Shown: piece by piece, positions 24,743 to 32,824 of the stretch
How positions within the stretch are numbered: the first letter of the stretch is position 1
How the letters are laid out: each line of letters begins with the position of its first letter
From: UBA8199 sp964507045
GTDB taxonomy: Bacteria > Verrucomicrobiota > Verrucomicrobiia > Limisphaerales > UBA8199
Reading direction: 5' to 3'
DNA length: 47,587 bases
NCBI GenBank assembly: GCA_964507045.1
Contig: CAZDOO010000040.1
Location: forward strand, 1-47,587
Notes under the pieces: model-generated
Told to the model about the DNA's origin: nothing
What the model saw: only the letters and a program-made list of their open reading frames with translations
Database searches by the model: none
Translations under genes and position numbers: made by a program

Positions 24743-26434
24743 ATGAGCGCTACCAATTACTCCATCGGCCTCGATTACGGCACCAACTCCGTCCGCACCC
24801 TCATCGTCAACGTCGCCAACGGGCGCGAGGTGGCCTCCGCCGTCTGGAACTTTGAGCACGGCACGCAGGGCGTAATCCTGTCGCGGGACCCGAACCTCGC
24901 GCGGCAACACCCGGCGGATTATGTCACCGGCGCGGAGATCACGATCAAGCGGGCGCTCGCGCTCGCCAAGCGGGTCGTGCGGGGCTTTGCCCCGGACCAG
25001 GTGATCGGCATTGGCGTGGACACCACGGGCAGCACCCCGATACCGGTGGACCGTAATGGCCGGCCGCTGGCATTCGACCGCCGATTCGCCAAGAATCCCG
25101 CGGCGATGGCCTGGCTCTGGAAGGACCACACGGGCGTCGCCGAAGCCGGCGAAATCACCGCACTGGCCCGCAAGATCCGGCCCAAGTACCTCGCCAAGTG
25201 CGGCGGCACCTACTCCAGCGAATGGTTCTTCAGCAAGATACTCCATTGCCTGCGCACCAGCCCCGAGGTATTCGGCGCGGCTTACGCGTGGGTGGAATGC
25301 GCGGATTGGGTGCCCGCGATGCTCACCGGCACCGAGGCGCTCGACCAGATGACCCTGGGTATTTGCGCGGTGGGCCACAAAGCGATGTTCAATGACGCCT
25401 GGGGCGGTTACCCGGACGCCAAGTTCCTGTCGCAGCTTGACCCGAAACTGGGCCGACTGCGATCGCGCCTCCCCTCAAAGGCACGCGCCATTGACCAGCC
25501 GGCGGGCCGGCTCACGACCGAATGGGCCAGACGAACCGGCCTGCCCGCGGGCCTGCCGGTGGCAGTCGGAACGATGGACGCGCATTCAGGCGGGGTTGGG
25601 TCCGGCATTGCGCCGGGCACGATGGTTAAGATTATCGGGACTAGCTCGTGTGATATGCTGGTCGTACCGCTGAGCGCCAAGCTGCCGGACATCCCCGGCT
25701 TGTGCGGCATTGTGCCCGGCAGCATCCTGCCGGGGTATTACGGGCTGGAGGCAGGACAATCGGCCGTGGGCGACATCTATAACTGGTTTGTGAACTACAT
25801 TCAGCCGCTTGGCGGGAAGGCGGGCTCCCACCAGGCGCTGAGCGCGGCGGCGGTGAAGCTTGCGCCGGGCGAGTCGGGTTTGCTGGCGTTGGACTGGAAC
25901 AATGGTAACCGGACCGTGCTGGGGGACCAGCGCCTGACCGGGCTGCTGCTCGGACAGACCCTCTACACCACGCCGGCGGAAATCTACCGCGCCCTCATCG
26001 AGGCCACTGCCTTCGGCGCGTTGACCATCATCCGCCGCTTCGAGGAGTACGGGGTGAAGGTGAAGCAGATTGTCAACTGCGGCGGCATCGCGGAGAAGAA
26101 CCCGCTCGTCATGCAAATCTACGCGGATGTGACCGGCCGCCCGATCAAGATTTCCCGCTCGGCACAAACTTCCGCCCTGGGCGCGGCCATTGTGGGGGCA
26201 GTCGTCGCCGGCAAGTCGGCGGGCGGCTACGCCAGCTATGCTGAGGCCCAGAAGGCCATGACCGGCCTCAAGCCGCGCCTCTTTCGGCCCTACCCGGCAG
26301 CCCATGCCGTGTACAAAGAACTGTATTCCCTTTACCGAAAGGTTCACGATGCCTTCGGGACTCCCTCGGCGACCGGCAGTTTGTATGACGTGATGAAGCA
26401 GTTGATTGAAATTCGCAACCGGGCAAGGAAGTAA
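24743..26434 (+). CDS. araB: Ribulokinase (FGGY family)
   Basis: A 563-residue sugar kinase from the ATG at 24743 (MSATNYSIGLDYGTNSVRTL); a longer form from 24713 is possible but adds an unlikely N-terminus. It carries the N-terminal FGGY nucleotide loop GLDYGTNSVR, the GVDTTGSTPIP segment typical of AraB, the catalytic-Asp region VAVGTMDAHSGGVGSG, the GTSSCDML phosphate loop and the C-terminal NCGGIAEKNPLVMQIYADV ATP-binding helix. It phosphorylates L-ribulose to L-ribulose-5-phosphate in arabinose catabolism. Length is normal. No araA or araD lies in the window; galM follows after 28 bases. Confidence 0.93.
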   Translation: MSATNYSIGLDYGTNSVRTLIVNVANGREVASAVWNFEHGTQGVILSRDPNLARQHPADYVTGAEITIKRALALAKRVVRGFAPDQVIGIGVDTTGSTPIPVDRNGRPLAFDRRFAKNPAAMAWLWKDHTGVAEAGEITALARKIRPKYLAKCGGTYSSEWFFSKILHCLRTSPEVFGAAYAWVECADWVPAMLTGTEALDQMTLGICAVGHKAMFNDAWGGYPDAKFLSQLDPKLGRLRSRLPSKARAIDQPAGRLTTEWARRTGLPAGLPVAVGTMDAHSGGVGSGIAPGTMVKIIGTSSCDMLVVPLSAKLPDIPGLCGIVPGSILPGYYGLEAGQSAVGDIYNWFVNYIQPLGGKAGSHQALSAAAVKLAPGESGLLALDWNNGNRTVLGDQRLTGLLLGQTLYTTPAEIYRALIEATAFGALTIIRRFEEYGVKVKQIVNCGGIAEKNPLVMQIYADVTGRPIKISRSAQTSALGAAIVGAVVAGKSAGGYASYAEAQKAMTGLKPRLFRPYPAAHAVYKELYSLYRKVHDAFGTPSATGSLYDVMKQLIEIRNRARK

Positions 26435-26462
26435 AACACACCACACACCAAGACACCAAGTT

Positions 26463-27617
26463 ATGAAGACCAAGCATCAATGGCTCAGTATCCTCTCTGT
26501 CAGTCTGGGCGCGGCAGCGCTCGTAAGCTGCACCAACGTTTCGCAGTTCTCCCGCCAGAATGGCCAAGTCTCCCAGCGACCCTTCGGCCAAACGAAGGAC
26601 GGCACTGCTGTGGAGTTGTTCACGCTCCGCAATAACAACGGTGCCGAGGTCGGCATCTGCAATTACGGCGGCCTGGTCATCTTCCTGAAAGTGCCGGACC
26701 GGCACGGCCAATTCGGGGATGTCGTGCTCGGCCATGACAAGCTTGACGATTACCTAAAGGACAGCCCGTACTTCGGCGCGCTTATCGGGCGTTACGGCAA
26801 CCGGATCGCCAAGGGCAGATTTACGCTCAACGGCCACCTATACACCCTGGCGGTCAATAACGGCCCCAACTCCCTGCATGGCGGCCTCAAAGGCTTTGAC
26901 AAGGTGGTCTGGCAACCCACGATCCGGGGGAGTCTCGAAGGGCCGGAGCTGGAGCTGAACTATGTTAGCCATGACGGCGAGGAAGGCTATCCGGGCAAGC
27001 TGACGGTTACCGCGGTTTACACCTTAACCGAGGACAACGCGCTCAAGATCCAATACAAAGCCACCACCGACAAGGACACCGTTATTAACCTCACGCACCA
27101 CTCCTATTTCAACCTCGCCGGCAAGGGCGACATCCTGAATCACCAGGTCATGCTGCCGGCCGACAAGTTCACCCCGGTGGACAAGACGCTGATCCCGACC
27201 GGCGAACTGCGGCCAGTAGACGGCACGCCGTTTGACTTCCGGACGCCCACCACCATTGGCGCTCGCATCGGCCAGGACGACGAACAGCTCAAGTTTGGCG
27301 GGGGCTACGACCACAACTGGGTCGTTAACAAGCCGATGGGACAGCTCGGTCTCATGGCGCGGGTCTATGAACCGACCAGCGGCCGGGTGATGGAAGTTCA
27401 GTCCACCGAGCCGGGCCTGCAGTTCTACTCGGGCAACTTCCTCGACGGCAAGATCACCGGCAAGGGCGGCTGGGTTTATCAGTTCCGCAATGGGTTCTGC
27501 ATGGAGCCGCAGCATTACCCCGACTCGCCCAACCAGCCGAACTTTCCCTCTGTGGTACTCAAGCCCGGCCAGGTTTACCGCAACACCATCATCTACAAGT
27601 TCTCGGTGCAAAAGTAG
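26463..27617 (+). CDS. galM: Exported (lipoprotein) aldose 1-epimerase
   Basis: A 384-residue galactose mutarotase with a lipoprotein signal (SILSVSLGAAALVSC, lipobox AALVSC), so it is probably anchored outside the cytoplasm. Start is the ATG at 26463. Family residues: GALIGRYGNRIAKGRF (Arg-binding), the acid/base His region NLTHHSYFNLAG, GGYDHNW, and the catalytic Glu in VQSTEPGLQFYSGNF. It interconverts alpha and beta anomers of aldoses before uptake or kinase action, in keeping with the adjacent ribulokinase. A strong hairpin follows the gene. Confidence 0.93.
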   Translation: MKTKHQWLSILSVSLGAAALVSCTNVSQFSRQNGQVSQRPFGQTKDGTAVELFTLRNNNGAEVGICNYGGLVIFLKVPDRHGQFGDVVLGHDKLDDYLKDSPYFGALIGRYGNRIAKGRFTLNGHLYTLAVNNGPNSLHGGLKGFDKVVWQPTIRGSLEGPELELNYVSHDGEEGYPGKLTVTAVYTLTEDNALKIQYKATTDKDTVINLTHHSYFNLAGKGDILNHQVMLPADKFTPVDKTLIPTGELRPVDGTPFDFRTPTTIGARIGQDDEQLKFGGGYDHNWVVNKPMGQLGLMARVYEPTSGRVMEVQSTEPGLQFYSGNFLDGKITGKGGWVYQFRNGFCMEPQHYPDSPNQPNFPSVVLKPGQVYRNTIIYKFSVQK

Positions 27618-27634
27618 GCCCGGCCCTGCAAACC

Positions 27635-27661
27635 GCCAAGCCCGCACCGCGGGCTTGGTGG
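27635..27661 (+). terminator. Strong hairpin after galM
   Basis: CCAAGCCCGC (27637-27646) and GCGGGCTTGG (27650-27659) form a perfect 10-bp stem with loop ACC, extended by a G-T and a C-G pair. There is no T-tract, so termination may be factor-assisted. It separates the sugar block from the respiratory operon. Confidence 0.55.
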
Positions 27662-27712
27662 CAGTCATTGCCGCCGCCCATCGTCGCGTCGGCCTCAGCC
27701 GCCTGGATTGGC

Positions 27713-27820
27713 TTCATTAATAATAATGATGCCAAGTATTTTATTGACTCTCGTGCGTGGTGCGGAGAGATTGTTGAGCATAGCCACTGCGTGGCTCATG
27801 TAGAATGGCATTAGCTGACT
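27713..27820 (+). promoter_or_regulatory. AT-rich leader of the respiratory operon with candidate promoter
   Basis: The segment 27715-27750 is the most AT-rich in the neighbourhood (TTAATAATAATGATG, TATTTTATTGACT) and holds TTGACT at 27744-27749 (5 of 6 to -35), with no strong -10. A small hairpin AGCCAC-TGC-GTGGCT lies near 27782-27796 before the nuoA start. Promoter position is uncertain. Confidence 0.3.
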
Positions 27821-28231
27821 ATGGATGATGTGTTCACTGGCGATTTGATCTACCTTTTTGCGTTCTGCCTGGGCGGTCTGGTGTTTGCGCTGGGGCCTTT
27901 TCTTATCGTCCACCTCCTGGCGGCGCGCCGGACGCGCAATTGCGCCAACAAGACCCGCCAGTTCATCGAGTGCGGCATGGATCCGATCGGCGACGCCTGG
28001 ATTCGCTATAGCGCGGTCTACTACTTGTATGCCTTGGTGTTCGTGGCCTTCGCGGTGGACGTGCTGTATCTGGTCCCGGTAGCGCTGGTGTATAATCGCA
28101 TCGAAGAGTTCGTGATCCGGGATTTCATCGAGCTGGTCATCTTCGTAGGGATTCTCTCGTTGGTGATCGTTTACGCCTGGCGAAAAGGTGTCTTTGAATG
28201 GAAGCGCAGGAAGATAGCGTCCAAGTCCTGA
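27821..28231 (+). CDS. nuoA: NADH-quinone oxidoreductase subunit A (complex I)
   Basis: A 136-residue membrane protein with three predicted helices (about 10-30, 68-90, 105-125). It carries the subunit A hallmark FIECGMDPIGDAWIRYSAVYYLYALVF between helices one and two, equivalent to the usual YECG-x-P-x-GDAR-x-RFSVRFY. The second-helix acidic pair usually written F-D-I-E is here F-A-V-D, so one of the two acids is missing. It belongs to the membrane-arm base near the quinone channel. It overlaps nuoB by 34 bases and opens the operon that runs to 39382. Confidence 0.92.
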   Translation: MDDVFTGDLIYLFAFCLGGLVFALGPFLIVHLLAARRTRNCANKTRQFIECGMDPIGDAWIRYSAVYYLYALVFVAFAVDVLYLVPVALVYNRIEEFVIRDFIELVIFVGILSLVIVYAWRKGVFEWKRRKIASKS

Positions 28232-28722
28232 AGGACTGCGCGCCCTACGTCAAGTTCGCCAAGCTGGATGAGCTGCTGGCGCTGGGCCGTGCCAACTCAC
28301 TCTGGCCGCTGACATTCGGGCTGGCCTGCTGCGCCATTGAGATGATGGCGGCGGGGGCAGCGCGTTTCGACATCTCCCGCTTCGGGGCCGAGGTCTTCCG
28401 CCCTTCACCCCGCCAGGCGGACCTGATGATCGTGGCGGGAACAGTCAACAGGAAGATGGCGGCCGCAATTAAGACGCTCTACGACCAGATGCCGGAACCG
28501 AAATGGGTGATCGCGATGGGCAACTGCGCCATTTCCGGCGGACCCTTCGTCTTCCCCGGGCAATATGCGGTGGTCGAGGGGGTGGACAAGCTTTTCCCGG
28601 TGGATGTTTATATTCCCGGCTGCCCGCCGCGTCCAGAGGCGCTGATCGAGGGCTTGTTGAAACTCGAAGAGAAACTCACCGGCAAGCGCCGCTGGCCCGT
28701 GGTAAAACCAGAGCAGGGTTAA
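28198..28722 (+). CDS. nuoB: NADH-quinone oxidoreductase subunit B
   Basis: A 174-residue protein that carries the terminal [4Fe-4S] cluster N2. All four ligands are visible: C44-C45 (GLACCAIEMM), C110 (MGNCAISGG) and C142 (PGCPPRPE). Also present are RFGAEVFRPSPRQADLMIVAG and VDVYIPGCPPRPEALIEGL. It accepts electrons from the peripheral arm and passes them to quinone with subunit D. The start inside nuoA gives a normal N-terminus. Subunit B remains in complexes that lack NADH-input subunits, so its presence does not by itself show NADH use. Confidence 0.96.
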   Translation: MEAQEDSVQVLKDCAPYVKFAKLDELLALGRANSLWPLTFGLACCAIEMMAAGAARFDISRFGAEVFRPSPRQADLMIVAGTVNRKMAAAIKTLYDQMPEPKWVIAMGNCAISGGPFVFPGQYAVVEGVDKLFPVDVYIPGCPPRPEALIEGLLKLEEKLTGKRRWPVVKPEQG

Positions 28723-28754
28723 CAGCGAAAACGCCAGGACGCGAAGAAGGTATA

Positions 28755-29213
28755 ATGGAATCGCCCCCAGGAGTAGCTAGCAGTCCGGCGTTACCTAACC
28801 CGCTCGCGCACCTGCCGATCCCGTTTCAAGCTGTGGATTACGCTGCCAAGGGCTACCATGTCGAGGTGACGGTCGCGCCGGACCAAGTAGTTGTGGTCGC
28901 TGAGCAACTTGATCGGGAAGGGCTGGCGTTGGATACCATCACGGGTGTTGACTGGATGGCAGAAGACCAGATGGAGGTGGTCTATGATTACTTTCATCCG
29001 GCCAAATCGCTGCGCGTCGTCGTGCGCACCCGCATTCCCCGCGACCAGCCGGAGCTGCCGACCATCCACAAGGTGTTCCCTGGCGCCAACTGGCATGAAC
29101 GCGAGACGCATGACTTCTTCGGCATCCGGTTCCTCGGGCATCCGGACCTGACGCCGTTCCTTCTGCCCGAAGACGCCAGTTTCCACCCGCTCCGGAAGGA
29201 CTACGCACCGTGA
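28755..29213 (+). CDS. nuoC: NADH-quinone oxidoreductase subunit C
   Basis: A 152-residue subunit from the ATG at 28755, which has one of the few good Shine-Dalgarno sequences here (GAAGG, 5 bases upstream). Conserved core: LDTITGVDWM, VVYDYFHPAKSLRVVVRTRIP, HKVFPGANWHERETHDFFGI and LLPEDASFHPLRKDY. It belongs to the peripheral arm and packs against D; here C and D are separate genes, not fused as in E. coli. Its stop overlaps the nuoD GTG start (GTGA). Confidence 0.94.
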   Translation: MESPPGVASSPALPNPLAHLPIPFQAVDYAAKGYHVEVTVAPDQVVVVAEQLDREGLALDTITGVDWMAEDQMEVVYDYFHPAKSLRVVVRTRIPRDQPELPTIHKVFPGANWHERETHDFFGIRFLGHPDLTPFLLPEDASFHPLRKDYAP

Positions 29214-30343
29214 TAACCCCGGACACCGTAAAGTCCCAGGGCTCTCCTCCCAGCGAGACTTTCGTGCTTAACCTCGGTCCGCAGCACCCGGCTACCCACG
29301 GCGTGCTGCGCGTCAAGCTGACGATGGACGGCGAATACATCGTGCGCGCCGAGCCGGTCTGCGGCTACATCCACCGGATGCACGAGAAGATGGGGGAGAA
29401 TCGCACTTACGCGCAATTCCTGCCGAATACCAGCCGCATTGATTACCTATCGGCCATGCCCTATACGCACGCCTTTGTGGGGGCGGTGGAACGGGCCGCA
29501 AAGCTACAGATTCCCCCGCGGGCAGAATACATCCGTGTCATCACCTCGGAGCTGAACCGCATCTCCAGCCACCTGGTCTGGTGGGGCGCCTTCCTGCTCG
29601 ATCTCGGCGGCTTCACGCCGCTGCTTTATGCGTTCGATGACCGGGAGAAGATACTCGACCTGCTCGAAAGCCTCACCGGGTCCCGGCTGACCTATTGTTA
29701 CTACCGAATTGGCGGGCTCTGCAACGACGTGGATGACGCTTTCATCAGGGGCACACGTGAATTCGTTGCCCAGATGCGCCCGCGGCTGAAGATGTACCGC
29801 TCCCTGGTTACCGATAATATCATTTTCCGCAAGCGGCTCATCGGCATCGGCCCGATCAGCAGGGAGATGTGCCGAAAATATGGCGCGACCGGGCCGGTCA
29901 TAAGGGGTTCCGGCGTTCAATACGACGTGCGAAAGGTCGAACCCTACTCGGTCTATCCTGAGTTCGACTTCTTCATTCCTGTTTTCGAGGAAGGTGACGC
30001 CATGGCGCGCTACCTGGTGCGCATGGAGGAGATAGCCCAGAGCCTGCGGATCATCGAGCAGGCCTTGGACAAGCTTGCCGCCGGGCCGGTCATGGCCGAC
30101 AAGGTGCCGCGCGTCCTGAAGCTGCCCGCCGGCGATTACTGTTATGCGGTCGAGGCCGCGCGCGGCCGCTTCATGGTGCGGATTGTCAGCGACGGCAAGG
30201 AAATCCCCTGCCGGGTCAAGTTGCGCACCCCGTCGTTGTCCAACCTGAGCCTGTTCGAGGAAGCCAGCCAAGGCATGCTGCTACCCGACGCCCTCGCGCT
30301 GATGGGGAGCCTGGACCTGGTGATACCGGATATTGACCGATGA
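29210..30343 (+). CDS. nuoD: NADH-quinone oxidoreductase subunit D
   Basis: A 377-residue 49-kDa-type subunit starting with GTG at 29210. It shows LNLGPQHPATHGVLRVKL, AEPVCGYIHRMHEKMGENRTYAQFLP, ELNRISSHLVWWGAFLLDLGG, TGPVIRGSG and the conserved C-terminus SLDLVIPDIDR. It forms the quinone-binding site with subunit B. In hydrogenases the homologous subunit holds NiFe; here the hydrogenase cysteines are absent, so it is complex I and not an Ech-type hydrogenase. It is translationally coupled on both sides (GTGA before, ATGA after). Confidence 0.95.
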   Translation: MITPDTVKSQGSPPSETFVLNLGPQHPATHGVLRVKLTMDGEYIVRAEPVCGYIHRMHEKMGENRTYAQFLPNTSRIDYLSAMPYTHAFVGAVERAAKLQIPPRAEYIRVITSELNRISSHLVWWGAFLLDLGGFTPLLYAFDDREKILDLLESLTGSRLTYCYYRIGGLCNDVDDAFIRGTREFVAQMRPRLKMYRSLVTDNIIFRKRLIGIGPISREMCRKYGATGPVIRGSGVQYDVRKVEPYSVYPEFDFFIPVFEEGDAMARYLVRMEEIAQSLRIIEQALDKLAAGPVMADKVPRVLKLPAGDYCYAVEAARGRFMVRIVSDGKEIPCRVKLRTPSLSNLSLFEEASQGMLLPDALALMGSLDLVIPDIDR

Positions 30344-31365
30344 TGCAGTGGCTACATAATCAGCTTTCGGTCTGGTGGCCAGAGCCGCTCCGGCTGCTGC
30401 TGTTCCTGGCTGGCATCCTATCCTTCGTCGGGCTGAACGCCGCTTACCTGGTGTGGGTGGAGCGCAAAGGCGCCGGCCGTTTCCAGCGCCGCCCCGGCCC
30501 AACAGAGGTGGGCTGGGCCGGCTTGCTGCAGCCCATCGCAGACGCCATCAAGCTCATGAGCAAGCAGTTGATCGTGCCCGCCGGGGCGGACTCCACTCTG
30601 TTCCGCATCGCCCCGCTGCTAATGATGTTGCCGGCCCTGATGAGCCTGGCGGTGATCCCCTGGAGCCAAGGCCTTGCCGCGCGAGACATCAACGTCGGCC
30701 TGCTGATGATCTTCGCCTTCGGCTCGATCAATGTGATGGCCATCATGCTCGGCGGGTGGTCATCGCGGAACAAGTACGCGATCATCTCCGCCGCCCGCGT
30801 GGTCTCGCAGAACGTCGCCTACGAAATCCCGATGCTGCTGGTCGTCATCACCATGATCATGGTCACGGGCACCATGAACCTCAGCGAGATCGTCGGCCAG
30901 CAAGCCGGCGCCTTCTGGCATTGGAACCTCTTTAAGGTGTGGGTTAATCCCCTGATGCCGGTGACTTTCCTGATTTTCTTCACCTGCATGCTGGCGGAAA
31001 CCAACCGCGCTCCCTTCGATATGGCTGAGGCTGAGAGCGAACTAGTTGCCGGTGCGTACACCGAATATGCCGGGATGGGCTTCGGCGTGTTCTTCCTAGC
31101 CGAGTATGCCAACATCCTGCTCGGATGCGCTCTGGCCACCGTGCTGTTCCTGGGCGGCTGGCAAAGCCCCATCGGCTACCTGCCCGGGGTGTTCTGGTTC
31201 CTCCTGAAGATGTATTTCCTGATATTCTCAGTCGTCTGGATCCGCTGGACGTTTCCGCGTACTCAGTTCTATGGGCTGCTGAATCTCTCCTGGAAGATTC
31301 TCATCCCGGTCTCGCTTGTCACGCTGACTCTCTCCAGCGCCATGATCAAGCTCTTTCGCGCATGA
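30340..31365 (+). CDS. nuoH: NADH-quinone oxidoreductase subunit H
   Basis: A 341-residue membrane subunit with about eight helices that links the membrane arm to the quinone cavity. Diagnostic loops: ERKGAGRFQRRPGPTEVGWAGLLQPIADAIKL, NVAYEIPMLLVV, and ETNRAPFDMAEAESELVAGAYTEYAGM with its acidic quinone-site residues. Start ATG overlaps the nuoD stop, and its own stop overlaps the nuoI start. Confidence 0.96.
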   Translation: MMQWLHNQLSVWWPEPLRLLLFLAGILSFVGLNAAYLVWVERKGAGRFQRRPGPTEVGWAGLLQPIADAIKLMSKQLIVPAGADSTLFRIAPLLMMLPALMSLAVIPWSQGLAARDINVGLLMIFAFGSINVMAIMLGGWSSRNKYAIISAARVVSQNVAYEIPMLLVVITMIMVTGTMNLSEIVGQQAGAFWHWNLFKVWVNPLMPVTFLIFFTCMLAETNRAPFDMAEAESELVAGAYTEYAGMGFGVFFLAEYANILLGCALATVLFLGGWQSPIGYLPGVFWFLLKMYFLIFSVVWIRWTFPRTQFYGLLNLSWKILIPVSLVTLTLSSAMIKLFRA

Positions 31366-31940
31366 AACGCTTGCTCAAAGAGTTCGCCACCGGCTTCAAC
31401 AGCCTGGTTACGGGCATGCGCATCACAATCGCCCAGTTCTTCAAGCCGACGGTAACCGTGCATTACCCGCATGAAGCGCTGAAAACGCCGCCGCGTTTCC
31501 GCGGCCACATAGAACTGGTCCGCGACCCCGACACCGGGAAGGCCATCTGCTACGCCTGCAAACTGTGCGAGCGCGCTTGCCCCAGCGACTGCATCATAGT
31601 CGAAGGCGCCAAGCTCGACGGCGCCAAGAAGAAATCCGTGACCCAGTTTACCCTCGACTTCACAAAGTGCAGCCTCTGCGGCGCCTGTATCGAAGCCTGC
31701 CGCGATGCCTGCATCCGCTATTCCCGCGAATACAACCTGGCCAGCACTAACAAGGAAGATTACATCATCGACCTCTTCAAACGGCTGGAAAACGAAGCCC
31801 GGCACGCCGGACATGCAGGGCAGGCGTCTCCGCCTGCCGTTTCGCCTGGCATTGCTCCCGCTAAGCCCTTGGAGTCCACCGCACCCGCAGCGGACCCGCC
31901 CAAGCTGGCATCGCCAACTCAACCCACTTGTCCCCTTTAA
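31362..31940 (+). CDS. nuoI: NADH-quinone oxidoreductase subunit I, with extended C-terminus
   Basis: A 192-residue ferredoxin-type subunit from the ATG at 31362, coupled to nuoH. Two [4Fe-4S] motifs are seen: C63-x2-C66-x2-C69-x3-C73-P (CYACKLCERACP) and C103-x2-C106-x2-C109-x3-C113. The membrane-proximal N-terminus lacks a transmembrane helix, as usual. The conserved part ends near residue 148 (IIDLFKRLENEA). The remaining tail is Ala/Pro-rich and contains an 8-bp palindrome at DNA level, so it looks like a repeat-derived extension. It relays electrons to cluster N2 in subunit B. Confidence 0.93.
   Translation: MKRLLKEFATGFNSLVTGMRITIAQFFKPTVTVHYPHEALKTPPRFRGHIELVRDPDTGKAICYACKLCERACPSDCIIVEGAKLDGAKKKSVTQFTLDFTKCSLCGACIEACRDACIRYSREYNLASTNKEDYIIDLFKRLENEARHAGHAGQASPPAVSPGIAPAKPLESTAPAADPPKLASPTQPTCPL
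31819..31838. repeat. Palindrome in the nuoI tail
   Basis: GGCAGGCG-TCTC-CGCCTGCC is an 8-bp perfect stem with a 4-base loop, in frame within the unconserved nuoI C-terminal tail (residues 153-159). It could be a short dispersed element or a weak transcription attenuator inside the operon. Confidence 0.65.
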
Positions 31941-31963
31941 CCCGCTAACCCTTTCAACTCTTC

Positions 31964-32497
31964 ATGCCACAGTTTCCCGCCTCAACGATGATTGTCGCCG
32001 CCATCTTTCTTCTTTGCGTCATAACGACCGTCATGGGGGCGCTTATCGCTGTCCTTTCGGCGCGCATCATCCGGAGCGTGTGCGGCCTGGCGATCTGTTG
32101 TATCGGCCTGGCTGGGCTCTACTATTTCCTACACAGCCCTTTTGTGGCCGTGATGGAAATTCTCATCTACGTCGGCGCCGTCTGCGTCACCATCGTTTTT
32201 GCGATGATGCTCGCGGAACCGGATGAGCCTGCCCGCGACGAAAAGCGCGGTACCGCTGTCCTATGGGGAGGCTTAGCACTGCTGGTAAGCGCCGCGATCT
32301 TCTGGGGTCTTTGGCGCCTGAGTGTGCATCCTGACTGGACCGTTCCCACAACCCGCCTCACGGACGGCTCCGTTAGTGCCATTGGCAAGGCGCTGCTGAC
32401 CACTTATAGCATGGCCTTCGAACTGATCTCCCTCGCGCTTTTGGTTGCCATCATCGGCGCTATCGCCATTGCCCGCACGGGGAGAACCAAACCATGA
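31964..32497 (+). CDS. nuoJ: NADH-quinone oxidoreductase subunit J
   Basis: A 177-residue membrane protein with five predicted helices. The key third-helix segment is MEILIYVGAVCVTIVFAMML, which holds the family Glu/Tyr pattern and the pi-bulge region that couples quinone chemistry to the antiporter-like subunits. The middle loop is longer and charged (EPDEPARDEKRG). Overlaps nuoK by 4 bases. Confidence 0.93.
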   Translation: MPQFPASTMIVAAIFLLCVITTVMGALIAVLSARIIRSVCGLAICCIGLAGLYYFLHSPFVAVMEILIYVGAVCVTIVFAMMLAEPDEPARDEKRGTAVLWGGLALLVSAAIFWGLWRLSVHPDWTVPTTRLTDGSVSAIGKALLTTYSMAFELISLALLVAIIGAIAIARTGRTKP

Positions 32498-32820
32498 GCA
32501 CCCCGCCCCTGTTTGAACGACCGGACATCTACTTCACTGTCGCCACCCTCTTGCTGGCCATTGGCGGGTTTGGCCTGCTGCGGCGCCGCACGCTCATAGG
32601 CATGCTCATTTCGGGCGAGCTGATCTTCTCGGCCGCCTCGCTCAACCTGATGACCTTCAACCGCTTTAAGGCGCCCGACCCCGCCGTGGGACAGATTTTC
32701 GTCCTGTTCATCATGGGCCTGGCCGCGGCCGAAATTGCCATCGCCCTGAGCATCATCATTGCTGTCTATCGCAACTACCGCTCTGTCAAGACCCGCGAGC
32801 TGTCCGAACTGAACGGATAG
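32494..32820 (+). CDS. nuoK: NADH-quinone oxidoreductase subunit K
   Basis: A 108-residue subunit with three helices. Both proton-path glutamates are placed as expected, in LIGMLISGELIFSAASLNLM (helix two) and in GLAAAEIAIALSIIIAVYR (helix three). It sits between H/J and the antiporter-type subunits. Coupled to nuoJ by ATGA; the next gene starts 4 bases after its stop. Confidence 0.94.
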   Translation: MSTPPLFERPDIYFTVATLLLAIGGFGLLRRRTLIGMLISGELIFSAASLNLMTFNRFKAPDPAVGQIFVLFIMGLAAAEIAIALSIIIAVYRNYRSVKTRELSELNG

Positions 32821-32824
32821 GGTA

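Noticed and set aside
29210..30343. Large subunit of a NiFe (Ech-type) hydrogenase
   Set aside because: The N- and C-terminal CxxC metal-binding motifs are missing; the sequence is a standard NuoD.
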